Assembly: GCA_021413675.1 (NCBI GenBank)
Contig: JAIOQA010000271.1
Coordinates: 1-60,561, forward strand
Length of the DNA: 60,561 bases
Source: Deltaproteobacteria bacterium
Lineage (GTDB): Bacteria > Myxococcota_A > Polyangia > Haliangiales > Haliangiaceae
Reading direction: 5' to 3'
In this document: positions 9,635 to 18,661 of the stretch, in pieces
Layout of the letters: each line of letters opens with the position of its first letter
How positions within the stretch are numbered: the first letter of the stretch is position 1
Made by a program: the position numbers and the translations under genes
Notes under the pieces: model-generated
Told to the model about the DNA's origin: nothing
What the model saw: only the letters and a program-made list of their open reading frames with translations
Databases searched by the model: none

Positions 9635-9916
9635 CTACGCCTGAGTGTACACGCGCACGTCCGGCGGGCCGTCGAGCAGCGGCGCGAGCTCGCCGACGAT
9701 ATCGCGCTCGAACAGGCTGTTCTTCAGGTACGCGTTGGCGTGGGCGGCCGTGTCGAAGCCGTGCAGCACCTGCACGTCGTCGTCGCGCAGCAGCAGCTCC
9801 TTCGACTTCGCGCCCGGGACGGTGTCGAGGAACGGGGCCCGGTAGCGAGCGTAGACAGCGCCAGCGGCGGCGCGACGGTCAGCACGAACCTTGAGCGTGA
9901 CTTGCATGTACACCAT
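9635..9916 (-). CDS. Small antibiotic-biosynthesis-monooxygenase-like (ABM) protein
   Basis: A 93-residue protein starting at ATG 9916 (MVYMQVTLKV) behind AAGGAGAA; a TTG further upstream would place the ribosome site inside the gene. The pattern of VYMQVTLKVR, a central helix ending near LDTVPGAKSKELLL, and LHGFDTAAHANAYL followed by a final acidic helix fits the dimeric alpha/beta ABM ferredoxin-like fold. Members range from heme-degrading or quinone monooxygenases to stress proteins with no known substrate. It leads a probable three-gene operon with LysR and MAPEG genes. Confidence 0.7.
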   Translation of the reverse strand: MVYMQVTLKVRADRRAAAGAVYARYRAPFLDTVPGAKSKELLLRDDDVQVLHGFDTAAHANAYLKNSLFERDIVGELAPLLDGPPDVRVYTQA

Positions 9917-10036
9917 GGGAGTTCTCCTTTTTCTCGTGGCCAAGCGCCACGAGACCCAGGATGTCCATCACGCACGTGGCCCGGTAGCCGACCGCCGTGA
10001 ATGCCATTGATTCGCGCGACTGATGACTCGCCGGCG

Positions 10037-10555
10037 TCAGGGCGCGCGGAACATGTCGTAGTTCGGCGCGTAGAGCCCGTCGAGGCCGACGATGCCCGCC
10101 GGGCTCAGGCACAGGTCGGCGTCGCACACGTCGTCGCAGCCCTCCGGGTTGGAGTAGTCGGCGCCGTAGCAGGTCATGTCGCCCTGGTCGGAGGGCTCCT
10201 TCATCTCCTCGGGCTTCGCGTCGCCGATGAGGACCTTGTCGCCGTGCACGGTGATCGTCGTCGGCGCCTGGCTGCCCTCGCCCCAGCTCAGGTGATAGAC
10301 GCGGGTGTCGCCGTGGTCCTCGACCGACGCGACGGTCACCGCGATCGACTCGCCGCCGCCGCCGGTCCCGGACACGACCAGCTCGAACCGCTTGCCGGTG
10401 GTCAGCGCGGCCTCCCACGGCAGGTGCGCGACCGCCGCCCCGGCGGTGCCGCCGGTGTTGCCGACCGTCGGCGGCGCGCTGGTCGCCGATCGTCCACCAC
10501 ATGCTGCGAGCCCGAGCGAGCCCGCGACGAACCACGTCATCCAGATGCGCTGCAT
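10037..10555 (-). CDS. Predicted lipoprotein, function unknown
   Basis: A 172-residue protein. The start at ATG 10555 gives a type II signal peptide (MQRIWMTWF..., lipobox LAAC); an in-frame start 24 codons upstream would bury it. The mature part is beta-rich (FELVVSGTGGGGESIAV) and ends in a Cys-rich segment with five cysteines (MTCYGADY, GCDDVC, ADLCL) that could form disulfides. No family is recognised. It lies 34 bp downstream of a second lipoprotein gene on the same strand. Confidence 0.75.
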   Translation of the reverse strand: MQRIWMTWFVAGSLGLAACGGRSATSAPPTVGNTGGTAGAAVAHLPWEAALTTGKRFELVVSGTGGGGESIAVTVASVEDHGDTRVYHLSWGEGSQAPTTITVHGDKVLIGDAKPEEMKEPSDQGDMTCYGADYSNPEGCDDVCDADLCLSPAGIVGLDGLYAPNYDMFRAP

Positions 10556-10589
10556 GCCCGCATCGTAGCGCGCATCGCCCGCGCATCGA

Positions 10590-11177
10590 TCAGGGCTGCG
10601 CGCAGGTCGCCGCGTGCGCCAGCGCATCCAGCTCGGCGCGCACCGGGCTCGTCGGCGGCGCGAGCACGAACACCCAGAGCGCGCCGTCGCCGCACGGGGT
10701 GCGCGCGGCCCATCCGGTCAGGTCGAGCGGCCGCGCGGTGGTGAACGCATCGAAGATATGAGCGGTCAGCGTGAACGCCGCGCCGTCGGGCTCGGCGCGC
10801 ACCACGATCTCGTCGCGCGCGGTGATGCGCTCCTTGGTGTCGACCGCGGCGATCAGGCCCTGGTAGTAGCCGGTCAGCTCGCGGGCCAGCGCGGGCGCGT
10901 CGAGGACCGTCGGATCCTCGACCCGCCACACGAACGCGTACGACCAGTAGCCGGGCTTCGCCGGGTCGAACATGCCGGGCGCGAAGCGCAGCTCCTCGAC
11001 GCCGCGGTGGAGCAGGAGCGGCGCGAACTCGATCGGGAACGGGATCGTCTCGCTCTTCCAGCCGGCGGGCGTGGCCCAGGCCGCCTGGCCTCGGGCAGCA
11101 GGATCCGCGGGTAGCACGGGCGCGCTCACCGGTCGAGATCCACACGCGGCGAGCACGACGAGCGCGAGCTTCTTCAC
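10590..11177 (-). CDS. Predicted lipoprotein, function unknown
   Basis: A 195-residue protein. The best start is GTG 11177, which gives MKKLALVVLAAC with a lipobox LAAC right after a short hydrophobic stretch. The mature domain begins with ETIPFPIEFAP and carries GYWSYAFVWRVED and an acidic/aromatic core. Two distant cysteines (TPCGDG, ATCAQP) near the end may pair. I do not recognise a characterised family. It is the first gene of the minus-strand cluster ending at 8262 and follows the terminator at 11217-11249. Confidence 0.75.
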   Translation of the reverse strand: MKKLALVVLAACGSRPVSAPVLPADPAARGQAAWATPAGWKSETIPFPIEFAPLLLHRGVEELRFAPGMFDPAKPGYWSYAFVWRVEDPTVLDAPALARELTGYYQGLIAAVDTKERITARDEIVVRAEPDGAAFTLTAHIFDAFTTARPLDLTGWAARTPCGDGALWVFVLAPPTSPVRAELDALAHAATCAQP

Positions 11178-11216
11178 GCCGGCACCATGCCACGAGCGCG
11201 CGCCGGCCGAAAACGC

Positions 11217-11249
11217 CACCGGGCGCCTCCTTGCGAGAGGCGCCCGGTG
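11217..11249 (-). terminator. Terminator of the giant lipoprotein gene
   Basis: A perfect 13-bp stem (CACCGGGCGCCTC and complement) with a 7-base loop. On the minus strand it is followed three bases later by TTTT. It lies just downstream of the stop at 11281 and upstream of the lipoprotein gene at 11177, separating the two. Confidence 0.75.
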
Positions 11250-11280
11250 CTCGACCCGACGTCGTCAGGTCCGCGTCAGG

Positions 11281-14200
11281 TCACTGCACGTCGAACGACA
11301 GCGGCGTCGTCGCGGTCGCGAAGAAGCCGTCGCGCACCTGGATGATCGCGTCGCGGTGACCCGCGGTCGCGAAGTTCGCGTAGATGTCCGCGGTGCCACC
11401 CGACACGTACGACCAGTCGGTGTCCCACGCGCCATCGCCGTCCCAGTCCGCGCGCACGGTCTGGGTCGGATCCCAGCCCGCCGCCGCGTCCGGGTCGGTC
11501 GCGGTCACGCGGATGATCCACGTGTCCGCCGTGGTCGCGCCCTGGGCGATCTGCACCGCGTCGATCGACGGCGCGTGATCGTACGGGATGACCTGCACCG
11601 TGCGCGCGCTGCGCGTGACGTTGCCGGCCGCGTCGCGCGCCGCCAGCGTGATGCGGAACGTGCGCGACACCGTGCTGATCGTCTTGTCGAGGTGGACGAG
11701 GGTCGCGTCGGTCGAGAACTGGAACAGCACCACCTCGAGGCCGCCCAGCGGCACCAGGCCAGCGGCCCAGCTGCGCGGGAACGACGCGATCGCCGTGATC
11801 GCCGCCGGGTTGCTCACGTCGAGCTGCTGCACGTAGCCCTGATCGCCGATCGTCCACAGCTGCTGGTCATCGCCGAACGCGGTCGGATCGACGCGCAGGT
11901 TGGTGCGGCCCAGCTCCCACACCCGCTGGTTGGCCGCGAACGCCGCCGGGTTGCCGACGACCGTGAAGATCGGATCCGGCACGCAGTCGCGACCGGTGCA
12001 CTTGTCGGGCTGGACCCGCACGTACATGCGGCCGCCGACGACCGCGAAGTCCGCGGCGTTGCCGCCGAGGTCGACCACCGAGCGCACCAGGCGCGGCGCG
12101 AACGGGACCGAGATGTCGACCGCGACCAGGCCGCGCATCGGCGGCTGGATGATGGTGCCGGTCTTGCTCTTGGTCTCGAGCGGGCCGTACCACACCACGC
12201 GGTTGCCGAGCTTGACCGCGCCGTTGGTGCCGGTGCCCTTGAGCGCGCCGACCGGCAGCACCCACTGCGCGAAGCTGGTGTCGAGCAGCTGCAGGCCCGC
12301 GCCGCCGATCAGGATGTTCTTGCCGGCGAAGCCGATGATCTGGGTCGCGCTCTCGATGACGGGCACCGCGCGCGACGAGGTCTGGAAGCGCAGCTCGGCC
12401 GACAGCAGCTGGCCGGTGATGCCGTTGGCCTGATCGTCGGTGACCACGACCTGCCAGGGCTCGGCCGCGAACAGGCCGTTGAGGTCGCGCAGCTTGGGCG
12501 TGTTGCCGGTGTTGAACGTCAGCGTGCGGTGGTTGCCGACGCCGTTCTTGTGATCCCACAGCGTGATCGGGCTGGCCTTGCCCTTGGGCGGGTACAGCGT
12601 GATCGTGAGGTCGGCCAGCCGCGGGTGATCGACCGTGACCTGGACGCGGGTGTCGCTGATGCGCTCGCCGCTGTCGAGGTACATGAACTCCTGGACCGAG
12701 CCCTCGCCCTCGGGGATGTCGTACACCTCGGCGGCGGTCGCGGTCTGCTTGCCGGTGGTCGCGAGGATCTGCTTGATCTCGCGCGGCGCGGTCAGCGTGC
12801 GGATGTCGACGACGGTCAGCATCGAGCCGAGCACCCACAGCTTGTTGCCATCGCGGTAGAGGCGGTTGGCGGTGGTCTCGAGATCGACGTGCGAGATGAC
12901 CGCGGGCTTGTCGCGGTTCGTGATGTCCACGAACCACACGCCCTTGGTGCCGCCCGCGACCGCGAGGGTGTTGCTGTCGAGCGCCACGACCTGGCGGATC
13001 TCGCCGGAGATCAGGGTCGCGTCACCGGCGGCGAGATCGAGGCGTGCGCCGGCCAGGCTCTTCGGGGTCTCGAGCAGGGCCGAGAAGTCGGGCGACGCCG
13101 ACCACGCGGTCTCGCTGTGGAACGGGTAGTTCGAGGTCGCGGTGTCGACCTGCCACTGGTACTCGAGCGCGCCGCCCTCGGGATCGGCCGCGGTCGCGGT
13201 CGCCGACAGATCGATCGCGGTCGCGCCGTGCAGGAGGCTCGGCGTGTTGCTCATCGCCACGGTCGGCGGCGCGTTGCCCGCGAACACCGCGAGCTCCGCC
13301 GACTCCCAGACGTTGTTGCCGTGGCCGTCGCGGACCTGCACGCCGACCTGGACGAGGCCGGTGCGCGCGGGCGTGAAGGTCACCGTCGCGTTCGAGCTCC
13401 AGCCGGTGTCGTAGAGGCCGTTGCCGTCGGTGTCGAAGCGGAACTCGAGCGCGTCGCCGTCGCCGTCGATCGCGACGGCTTGCGCCGTGACCGGCGTGCT
13501 CGCGCCCGCGGTCGCGCGATCGAGATCGAGGCGGACGCGGGGCGCGGCGTTGATCGCGCCAGCGACGGTCACCATCGTGCGCTTCGCGACCTCGCGGTTG
13601 CCGACCGAGTTGACCGCGCGCAGCCACAGCTCGTGGGTGCCGGCGGGCAGGTCGAGGAGCGCGAGATCGAGGTCGGCCTTGCCGCGGGTGTCGTCGCCCA
13701 GGCGGACGCGGAACCACGGCGCCGCCGGCGCATGGCCGACGCGGTACTCGAGCGCGGTGATGCGGTTCACCGAGTACTTGGTGCCGCCGTAGAACCGGGT
13801 CGCGGGCTGATCGGTGATGCGGCCGGTGACGTGGACGGTGTTGCCGGCCACGGTCACGTCGAGCGCGCTCTGCGGGAGCGTGTCGCGCACGTCGACGATG
13901 CCGTCGCCGTCGAGATCGACCCAGCCCCACGACGCGCGGGTGTAGCCGTTGATGTTGGTGGGATCGTTGTACTGCATCAGGCTCGGCTCGTTCTCGCCGT
14001 TGCCGTTGTTGATGCCGCCGCCGACGTCACCGGTGCGGTAGGTCGCGTTGGCGTTGTAGATGCCGAGGTAGCCCTGGATCGAGACCGGCTGCGAGCACGC
14101 GTCCGGGCAGTACTCGTCGTACGCGCCGTGGATGTGGCCGAACTCGTGCGCGAAGGTCTCGTAGCCGTAGCTCGAGTCGAGCACGGTCCACGGGCCGTTG

Positions 14201-15222
14201 ATGTACGCGTGGGCGCGCAGGCTCGCGGTGTAGTTCTGGTTGGCGGCGACGATCACGAAGAACGCGCCGTCGGCGTGGTACCGGTCGCGCAGGTTCTTGT
14301 CGTACTCGAGCGCCGCGGTGTAGAGGTCGTTCGCGTCGACGGTGCGCCCGAGGATCTTGCCGAGCACCGCGGCGGTCGCCTCGCTCTCGCGGGCGTAGTC
14401 GTTCCACTGCGCGCGCTGGCCGAACTCGTAGCCGGTGTCGACGGTGCCGGCGAGGCCGCCGTCGGCGGGCGCCGACTCGTAGTGGACGATGTAGCGCAGG
14501 TTGGCGTTGGGATCGGCGGCGACGAAGGTGTCGAGCGCGGCCTGGACCTTGAGGTAGGTCTCGCGGATCGACTGCTCGTTCCAGTCCTCGGTCGACGGAT
14601 CGATCGAGCCGTTCGACTCGGGCAGGACGATCGACACGACGATCGTGCCCGAGGCGTACGGCACCGAGACCTGATCCTCGGGATCGGGCTGCGGGCCGGG
14701 GCCGCCGGGCCCGACGATGCCCTTGGTGACGTGCCCGCGGGTCGGCTGGGCCTCGAAGGTCTCGCCCTTGGCGCGGGGCTGGCGGCGGGGCGCGAGCTGG
14801 ATCGCGCGCGGGATCTGGGCGAACCAGCGGTTGGCGTAGACCGCGGTGAAGCGATCCTCGTCGGTCGTCGCGCCGGCGAGCTCGCCCGGCTCGACCGGGC
14901 GATCGAAGCGCGCGACCACGCCGAGGTTGGCGGTGATGGCGTCGGCGCCCGCGGGCACCTGCGCGATGACGAGGCGGGGCGGCAGCTCGGCGATGACGCC
15001 GCCGCCGAGCGCGTGCAGGTGCGCGCGCAGGCCTGGCACGTCGGCGGTGGTGGGATCGAGGACGAGCAGGCTGGCCGGCGTCTTCGCCAGGCCGATCACG
15101 TCGAGCTCGTCGTGCGCGGCCGCGGTCTCGGGTCCGCGGTCGCTCTCCCCATCGCCAACACATCCGGCCGCGGCGAGCGAGAGCGCCGCGACCACCATCG
15201 AATATCGACTGAGTCTTTGCAT
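11281..15222 (-). CDS. Giant lipoprotein with zinc-metalloprotease motif, Ig-like and P-domains
   Basis: A 1313-residue secreted protein starting at ATG 15222 (MQRLSRYSMVVAALSL, lipobox AAGC). A metzincin-like zinc motif lies at about residue 350-365 (HEFGHIHGAYDEYC), preceded by GAFFVIVAANQNY and followed by a Cys that may pair nearby. Several Ig/PKD-like beta modules follow (DGDGDALEFRFDTDGNG). A beta-propeller-like stretch is interrupted by a proprotein-convertase P-domain (VDHPRLADLTITLYPP, PWQVVVTDDQANG). The end is another beta module (DWDGDGAWDTDW). It is probably a surface-attached protease acting on extracellular protein. The neighbours do not suggest a substrate. It has its own terminator. 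Confidence 0.85.
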   Translation of the reverse strand: MQRLSRYSMVVAALSLAAAGCVGDGESDRGPETAAAHDELDVIGLAKTPASLLVLDPTTADVPGLRAHLHALGGGVIAELPPRLVIAQVPAGADAITANLGVVARFDRPVEPGELAGATTDEDRFTAVYANRWFAQIPRAIQLAPRRQPRAKGETFEAQPTRGHVTKGIVGPGGPGPQPDPEDQVSVPYASGTIVVSIVLPESNGSIDPSTEDWNEQSIRETYLKVQAALDTFVAADPNANLRYIVHYESAPADGGLAGTVDTGYEFGQRAQWNDYARESEATAAVLGKILGRTVDANDLYTAALEYDKNLRDRYHADGAFFVIVAANQNYTASLRAHAYINGPWTVLDSSYGYETFAHEFGHIHGAYDEYCPDACSQPVSIQGYLGIYNANATYRTGDVGGGINNGNGENEPSLMQYNDPTNINGYTRASWGWVDLDGDGIVDVRDTLPQSALDVTVAGNTVHVTGRITDQPATRFYGGTKYSVNRITALEYRVGHAPAAPWFRVRLGDDTRGKADLDLALLDLPAGTHELWLRAVNSVGNREVAKRTMVTVAGAINAAPRVRLDLDRATAGASTPVTAQAVAIDGDGDALEFRFDTDGNGLYDTGWSSNATVTFTPARTGLVQVGVQVRDGHGNNVWESAELAVFAGNAPPTVAMSNTPSLLHGATAIDLSATATAADPEGGALEYQWQVDTATSNYPFHSETAWSASPDFSALLETPKSLAGARLDLAAGDATLISGEIRQVVALDSNTLAVAGGTKGVWFVDITNRDKPAVISHVDLETTANRLYRDGNKLWVLGSMLTVVDIRTLTAPREIKQILATTGKQTATAAEVYDIPEGEGSVQEFMYLDSGERISDTRVQVTVDHPRLADLTITLYPPKGKASPITLWDHKNGVGNHRTLTFNTGNTPKLRDLNGLFAAEPWQVVVTDDQANGITGQLLSAELRFQTSSRAVPVIESATQIIGFAGKNILIGGAGLQLLDTSFAQWVLPVGALKGTGTNGAVKLGNRVVWYGPLETKSKTGTIIQPPMRGLVAVDISVPFAPRLVRSVVDLGGNAADFAVVGGRMYVRVQPDKCTGRDCVPDPIFTVVGNPAAFAANQRVWELGRTNLRVDPTAFGDDQQLWTIGDQGYVQQLDVSNPAAITAIASFPRSWAAGLVPLGGLEVVLFQFSTDATLVHLDKTISTVSRTFRITLAARDAAGNVTRSARTVQVIPYDHAPSIDAVQIAQGATTADTWIIRVTATDPDAAAGWDPTQTVRADWDGDGAWDTDWSYVSGGTADIYANFATAGHRDAIIQVRDGFFATATTPLSFDVQ

Positions 15223-15440
15223 GACGGGGCGCATGTACAGCGGGCGATCGTCGCTGTCGAGCGCCAACGTGTACGACCCGCCACGCATCATGTTGCGTGC
15301 GACGCCGACGCCGCAGTGGCCGCCTCCAGATGCGAGGTGGGCCACGTTTGTCGACGAGAAATCGGCTACTCGAGTAGCCGGCGAGTCGAGTGGTCAGCGG
15401 CTTGGTGTCGCGTGAGGTTGCGGGCCGCGAAGCGCCGTCG
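15223..15440. promoter_or_regulatory. Upstream region of the giant lipoprotein gene, with 18-bp palindrome
   Basis: This 218-bp gap holds no convincing gene. A perfect 18-bp palindrome (CGGCTACTCGAGTAGCCG) at 15363-15380 lies 141 bp before the lipoprotein start. It could be an operator, or a stem at the end of the SDR transcript. No clear -35/-10 pair is visible. Confidence 0.4.
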
Positions 15441-16244
15441 TCACACGCCGAACATCGGCAGCGACACGCACTGGCCGCCATCGACCACCAGCACGGTGCC
15501 GGTGATGTACGCGGCCGCGGGCGAGCGCAGATAGACCGCGGCGGCGGCGATCTCGTCGATCGTGCCGAAGCGCCCCAGCGGGATGCCCTTCTTGGCCAGC
15601 TCGGCGGCGTTGCCGGGCGCGAGGCGGCGCATGCCCTCGGTGTCGCCGATCGGGCCGGGCGCGATGCTGTTGACGCGGATGCCGAACTGGCCCCACTCGA
15701 CGGCGAGGTTGCGGGTCATCGCGTCGACGCCGGCCTTGGCCGCCGACGCGTGCAGCTGCAGCGGCGTGCCGTGGTAGTGGAGCGTCGCGGTCACGTTGAT
15801 CAAGAGGCCGTTGCCCGACAGCCGCAGCGGCTCGAACGCGGCCTTCGCGGCGTGGAAGCTGCCGACGAGATCGATGTCGACCACGGTCTTGAAGCCGTTG
15901 GGCGACAGCGCCGCGGCCGGCGCGAGGAAGTTGCCGGCGGCGCCGTTGACCAGCGTGTCGACCGCGCCGAAGCGCTCGCGCGCGGCGGTCACCACCTTGA
16001 TGACGGCGTCCGGATCTCGGACATCCGCGGCGACCGCGAGGATCGCGCGGCCAGTCTCGGCGCTGATCGCGGCGGCGGCCTCGTCGAGCACCGCCTGCTT
16101 GCGGCTGGTGATGCAGACGTCGGCGCCGAGCAGCGCGAACGCGCGCGCGATGCCGCGGCAGATGCCACTGCCGCCACCGGTGACGACGGCGGTGTGGCCC
16201 TTGAGGAGATCGTCCTTGAAGATCGCGAGGGGTCCCGTGCGCAT
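15441..16244 (-). CDS. 2,4-dienoyl-CoA reductase-like short-chain dehydrogenase
   Basis: A 267-residue SDR starting at ATG 16244. The nucleotide-binding motif is TGGGSGICRG and the structural motif is NGAAGNF. At the catalytic position the usual Tyr of YxxxK is a His (LHASAAKAG), while the Lys is kept. This, with INVTATLHYHGTPLQ and RVNSIAPGPIGDTEG, matches the 2,4-dienoyl-CoA reductase (DECR2) branch, which works without the classical Tyr. It likely reduces 2,4-dienoyl-CoA with NADPH in degradation of unsaturated fatty acids. The acyl-CoA metabolism gene at 54921 fits the same pathway but is far away. Confidence 0.85.
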   Translation of the reverse strand: MRTGPLAIFKDDLLKGHTAVVTGGGSGICRGIARAFALLGADVCITSRKQAVLDEAAAAISAETGRAILAVAADVRDPDAVIKVVTAARERFGAVDTLVNGAAGNFLAPAAALSPNGFKTVVDIDLVGSFHAAKAAFEPLRLSGNGLLINVTATLHYHGTPLQLHASAAKAGVDAMTRNLAVEWGQFGIRVNSIAPGPIGDTEGMRRLAPGNAAELAKKGIPLGRFGTIDEIAAAAVYLRSPAAAYITGTVLVVDGGQCVSLPMFGV

Positions 16245-16374
16245 GAGCCAACGCTCACACGTTCTGACGAAAGTTGAAACCGATCGCCTGACGCGGTGTC
16301 CGTAGGGAAGAACGAGACGCTGCGGGCCGCGCCACTCCTGGTGCCCTGCGGTAGTTCGTCGCTGGAGGTCCGGA

Positions 16375-16767
16375 ATGCGCTCGATCCGTCGTGCGCGCCG
16401 GGCGGGGTCTGTCCTCGCCCTGGCGCTGGTGTGTCTGTCTTCGTCCGTCGGCGCCGATGGCGCGCGGCCCTTCAAGCGCGACAAGGGGTCGATCACCGCG
16501 TGCACCACCTTCGACCAGCGCGACGCGTCCGATGACTCGGTCGAGTTCACGGTCGCCAACGCCTGCACGATGCCGATCGAGTGCACGATCACCTGGGCGG
16601 TGGTCTGCGCGCCCGACACCAAGCGCGCCAAGCGCAAGCAGGAGGGCGCGGCCTTCACGCTGGCGACCAGCGAGTCGCGGGTGACCACGGCCTCGGCGGC
16701 CCGCTGCGGCGACGATGGCTGGGCCATCGACGACGTGTCGTGGCAGTGCGCACCGTCGAAGGACTAG
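16375..16767 (+). CDS. Small secreted protein, function unknown
   Basis: A 130-residue protein starting at ATG 16375 behind GGAGG. A signal peptide (SVLALALVCLSSSVGA) precedes a mature part of about 100 residues with six cysteines spread as three likely disulfides (ITACTTF, NACTMPIECTI, VVCAP, ARCGD, WQCAP). It is divergent from the SDR gene and shares a 130-bp promoter region with it. No family is recognised. Confidence 0.7.
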   Translation: MRSIRRARRAGSVLALALVCLSSSVGADGARPFKRDKGSITACTTFDQRDASDDSVEFTVANACTMPIECTITWAVVCAPDTKRAKRKQEGAAFTLATSESRVTTASAARCGDDGWAIDDVSWQCAPSKD

Positions 16768-17047
16768 TCGCCGCCGGGCTAACCCGCGGCTACCCGGCCG
16801 CAACGAACCGAGATCGCTCGCCTTACACCCGAAGTTACAGAAAGGAACCGGTTCAGTGCCCCTGCAATAGATCGCCGCCGCTCGCCCTGCGTGTACATGC
16901 TCGAACGGACCCCAAACCGTCATCGGGCTGACACCGGGCAAGAGCCGATCCGCTTGCCGTCCGGTCCAAGTCCGCGACCCGCCTCGCCGAGGCGTGGGGT
17001 CCTGTTCGCCAGCACGCGAAACGGGACGTAGTATAAGGACCACGACA
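16768..17047. promoter_or_regulatory. Intergenic region before the anti-sigma-like gene
   Basis: No gene is seen in this 280-bp gap. It contains a GGAAC element within the palindrome GAACCGGTTC (16845-16854), which could be an ECF-type -35 box, but no matching -10 could be fixed. A purine-rich site (TAAGGA) lies just before the ATG at 17048. Confidence 0.3.
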
Positions 17048-18193
17048 ATGGGCGACCGGCAGGACATCGACGCGCTCCTCATCGGAGCGCTCTACGGCGA
17101 GCTCGAGGGCGCCGACCAGGCGCGCCTCGACGCGCACCTGGCGGCCCACCCCAGCGATCGCGCCGCGATGGACGCCCTGGTCCAGACCCGGGCGACGTTG
17201 CGGGACCGCATCGCGGCCCTGCCGGACTTCGATCCGGCGCCGAAGCTCTCGACCCTCCTCCTGCAAGAGGCGGCGAAGCGGGCGCGGCCGGTGGCGGCGG
17301 AGTCGGGCGGGCTACTCGCCTGGCTGCGGAACATGTTCCGGCCGATCGTCGCGCATCCCGCGCTGGCCACCGCGATGACCGTCGCGGTGATCGGCGGCGC
17401 GGCGGGCCTGCTCTACAAGAGCGGCCGCGGCGAGGTCACCACGGACACCGCGCACAGCAGCGAGATGGCCGCGGCGCCGACGCGGTCCGCCGAGCAGTCG
17501 AGCGCGCCGACCGCGCTCGCCCGGCCGCCGGGAGAGGGCAAGTCCCAGTCGACGAACGGCGACTTCCAGGTCGGCCTGCTCGAGGGCCAGGGCGCCAAGG
17601 ACCAGGCCGAGGCCCGCGTCGCGAAGCCCGCCGACACCGGCGTCGCCGAGATCCGCGGCCAGGAGCGCACCGCGACGATCGATCGCGAGCAGGCCCTCAA
17701 GAAGGAGGCGCCCTCCACCGGCAAGGGCCGCGGCTACGTCGCGGTCACCACGCCCGAGCCCGAGGTGAAGCACCTCGAGGACGAGAACGTCGCGCAGCAG
17801 CGCTACTACGCCGGCGACACCGCCCCGGGTCGCTCGGGCGCCGCGGCGCCTGGAGCGGGGGCCGCGCCTGCGCTCGCGCCGGCGGCCGATCCGACCGCGC
17901 CGGCCGTGGCCTTCGATCAGGACAAGGCCAACGCGCTCGACGCGTGGGCCAAGGTCCAGCACGCGCACCTGACCAAGCTGGTGCAGGCCGGCAAGTGCAA
18001 GGAAGCCGGCGCGCTCGGCAGCGACATCGCCGCCAAGGCGCCCGAGTACTTCATCGCGCACGTCGACAACGACCGCGCGGTCCGCGCCTGCAAGCAGTAC
18101 ATCGACAGCGAGAAGCGCCGCCGCGCCAGCGAGACCGCGAAGTCGCGGGCCCGCAACGTCGACGAAGAGCTGGCGCAGCCGCTCGGCAACTGA
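17048..18193 (+). CDS. Anti-sigma-factor-like membrane protein
   Basis: A 381-residue protein starting at ATG 17048 (an upstream in-frame start lacks a ribosome site). Residues 1-55 look like the helical N-terminus of zinc-finger anti-sigma factors (IDALLIGALYGELEGADQARLDAHLAAHP), but the HxxxCxxC zinc ligands are missing. One membrane helix lies at about 107-125. A long Ala/Pro/Glu-rich linker leads to a C-terminal helical domain with two Cys (AGKCKEAGALG, AVRACKQY). No sigma factor gene is adjacent. A regulatory or envelope-tethering role is possible; I am not sure it controls a sigma factor. Confidence 0.7.
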   Translation: MGDRQDIDALLIGALYGELEGADQARLDAHLAAHPSDRAAMDALVQTRATLRDRIAALPDFDPAPKLSTLLLQEAAKRARPVAAESGGLLAWLRNMFRPIVAHPALATAMTVAVIGGAAGLLYKSGRGEVTTDTAHSSEMAAAPTRSAEQSSAPTALARPPGEGKSQSTNGDFQVGLLEGQGAKDQAEARVAKPADTGVAEIRGQERTATIDREQALKKEAPSTGKGRGYVAVTTPEPEVKHLEDENVAQQRYYAGDTAPGRSGAAAPGAGAAPALAPAADPTAPAVAFDQDKANALDAWAKVQHAHLTKLVQAGKCKEAGALGSDIAAKAPEYFIAHVDNDRAVRACKQYIDSEKRRRASETAKSRARNVDEELAQPLGN

Positions 18194-18196
18194 CCG

Positions 18197-18661
18197 CTAC
18201 AGCCCGCCGGGGTGCGACGAGCGCCACGCGCGAAACTCGCGGCCCAGCGCATCGCACACGAAGAGATCGGCGCCGATGACGTCGATGCCGCCGTCGTACG
18301 GCGCGAACACCGCGCACCGCTCCACGCTGACGAGCAGCAGATCGTCGAGCTCGTCGTCGGCGACGCGCCGGAAGCTCGCGTGGAACCGGTTCGCAGCCCA
18401 GCGCGCTGCCACGGGCGCGCACCCCGGTTCGAGCACCACGATCGGCGCGCCGTGCCCGAACAGCGCGGTCGCGATCGCGTCGTGGCGGTGCAGCAGCTCG
18501 GCGTACTCGGCCTCGTCGGTGGCGTAGCGCTTGCTGTCCGGCAGGCTGTGGAATCGGATCCAGCGGCGGGTCGCGAATCGCTCGCGCAGCTGATGTCCGA
18601 TCGGCGGACAGCCGTCGAACGCGGTCTCCCACCACGCCCAGAACTGGTCGGCGTCGAACAT
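18197..18661 (-). CDS. DUF3885-like protein
   Basis: A 154-residue protein starting at ATG 18661, whose A overlaps the stop of the upstream PLP enzyme gene (TGATG), so the two are translationally coupled. The sequence CPPIGHQLRERF, RFHSLPDSKRYA and the following Tyr/Leu-rich helix (YAELLHRHDAIA) match what I recall of DUF3885 proteins, whose function is unknown. No signal or membrane segment is seen. Confidence 0.7.
   Translation of the reverse strand: MFDADQFWAWWETAFDGCPPIGHQLRERFATRRWIRFHSLPDSKRYATDEAEYAELLHRHDAIATALFGHGAPIVVLEPGCAPVAARWAANRFHASFRRVADDELDDLLLVSVERCAVFAPYDGGIDVIGADLFVCDALGREFRAWRSSHPGGL

Noticed and set aside
10972..15534. A very long plus-strand open frame opposite the giant lipoprotein gene
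   Set aside because: It is Arg/Asp/His-rich without any domain and mirrors the codon bias of the minus-strand gene, which has a signal peptide and recognisable domains.
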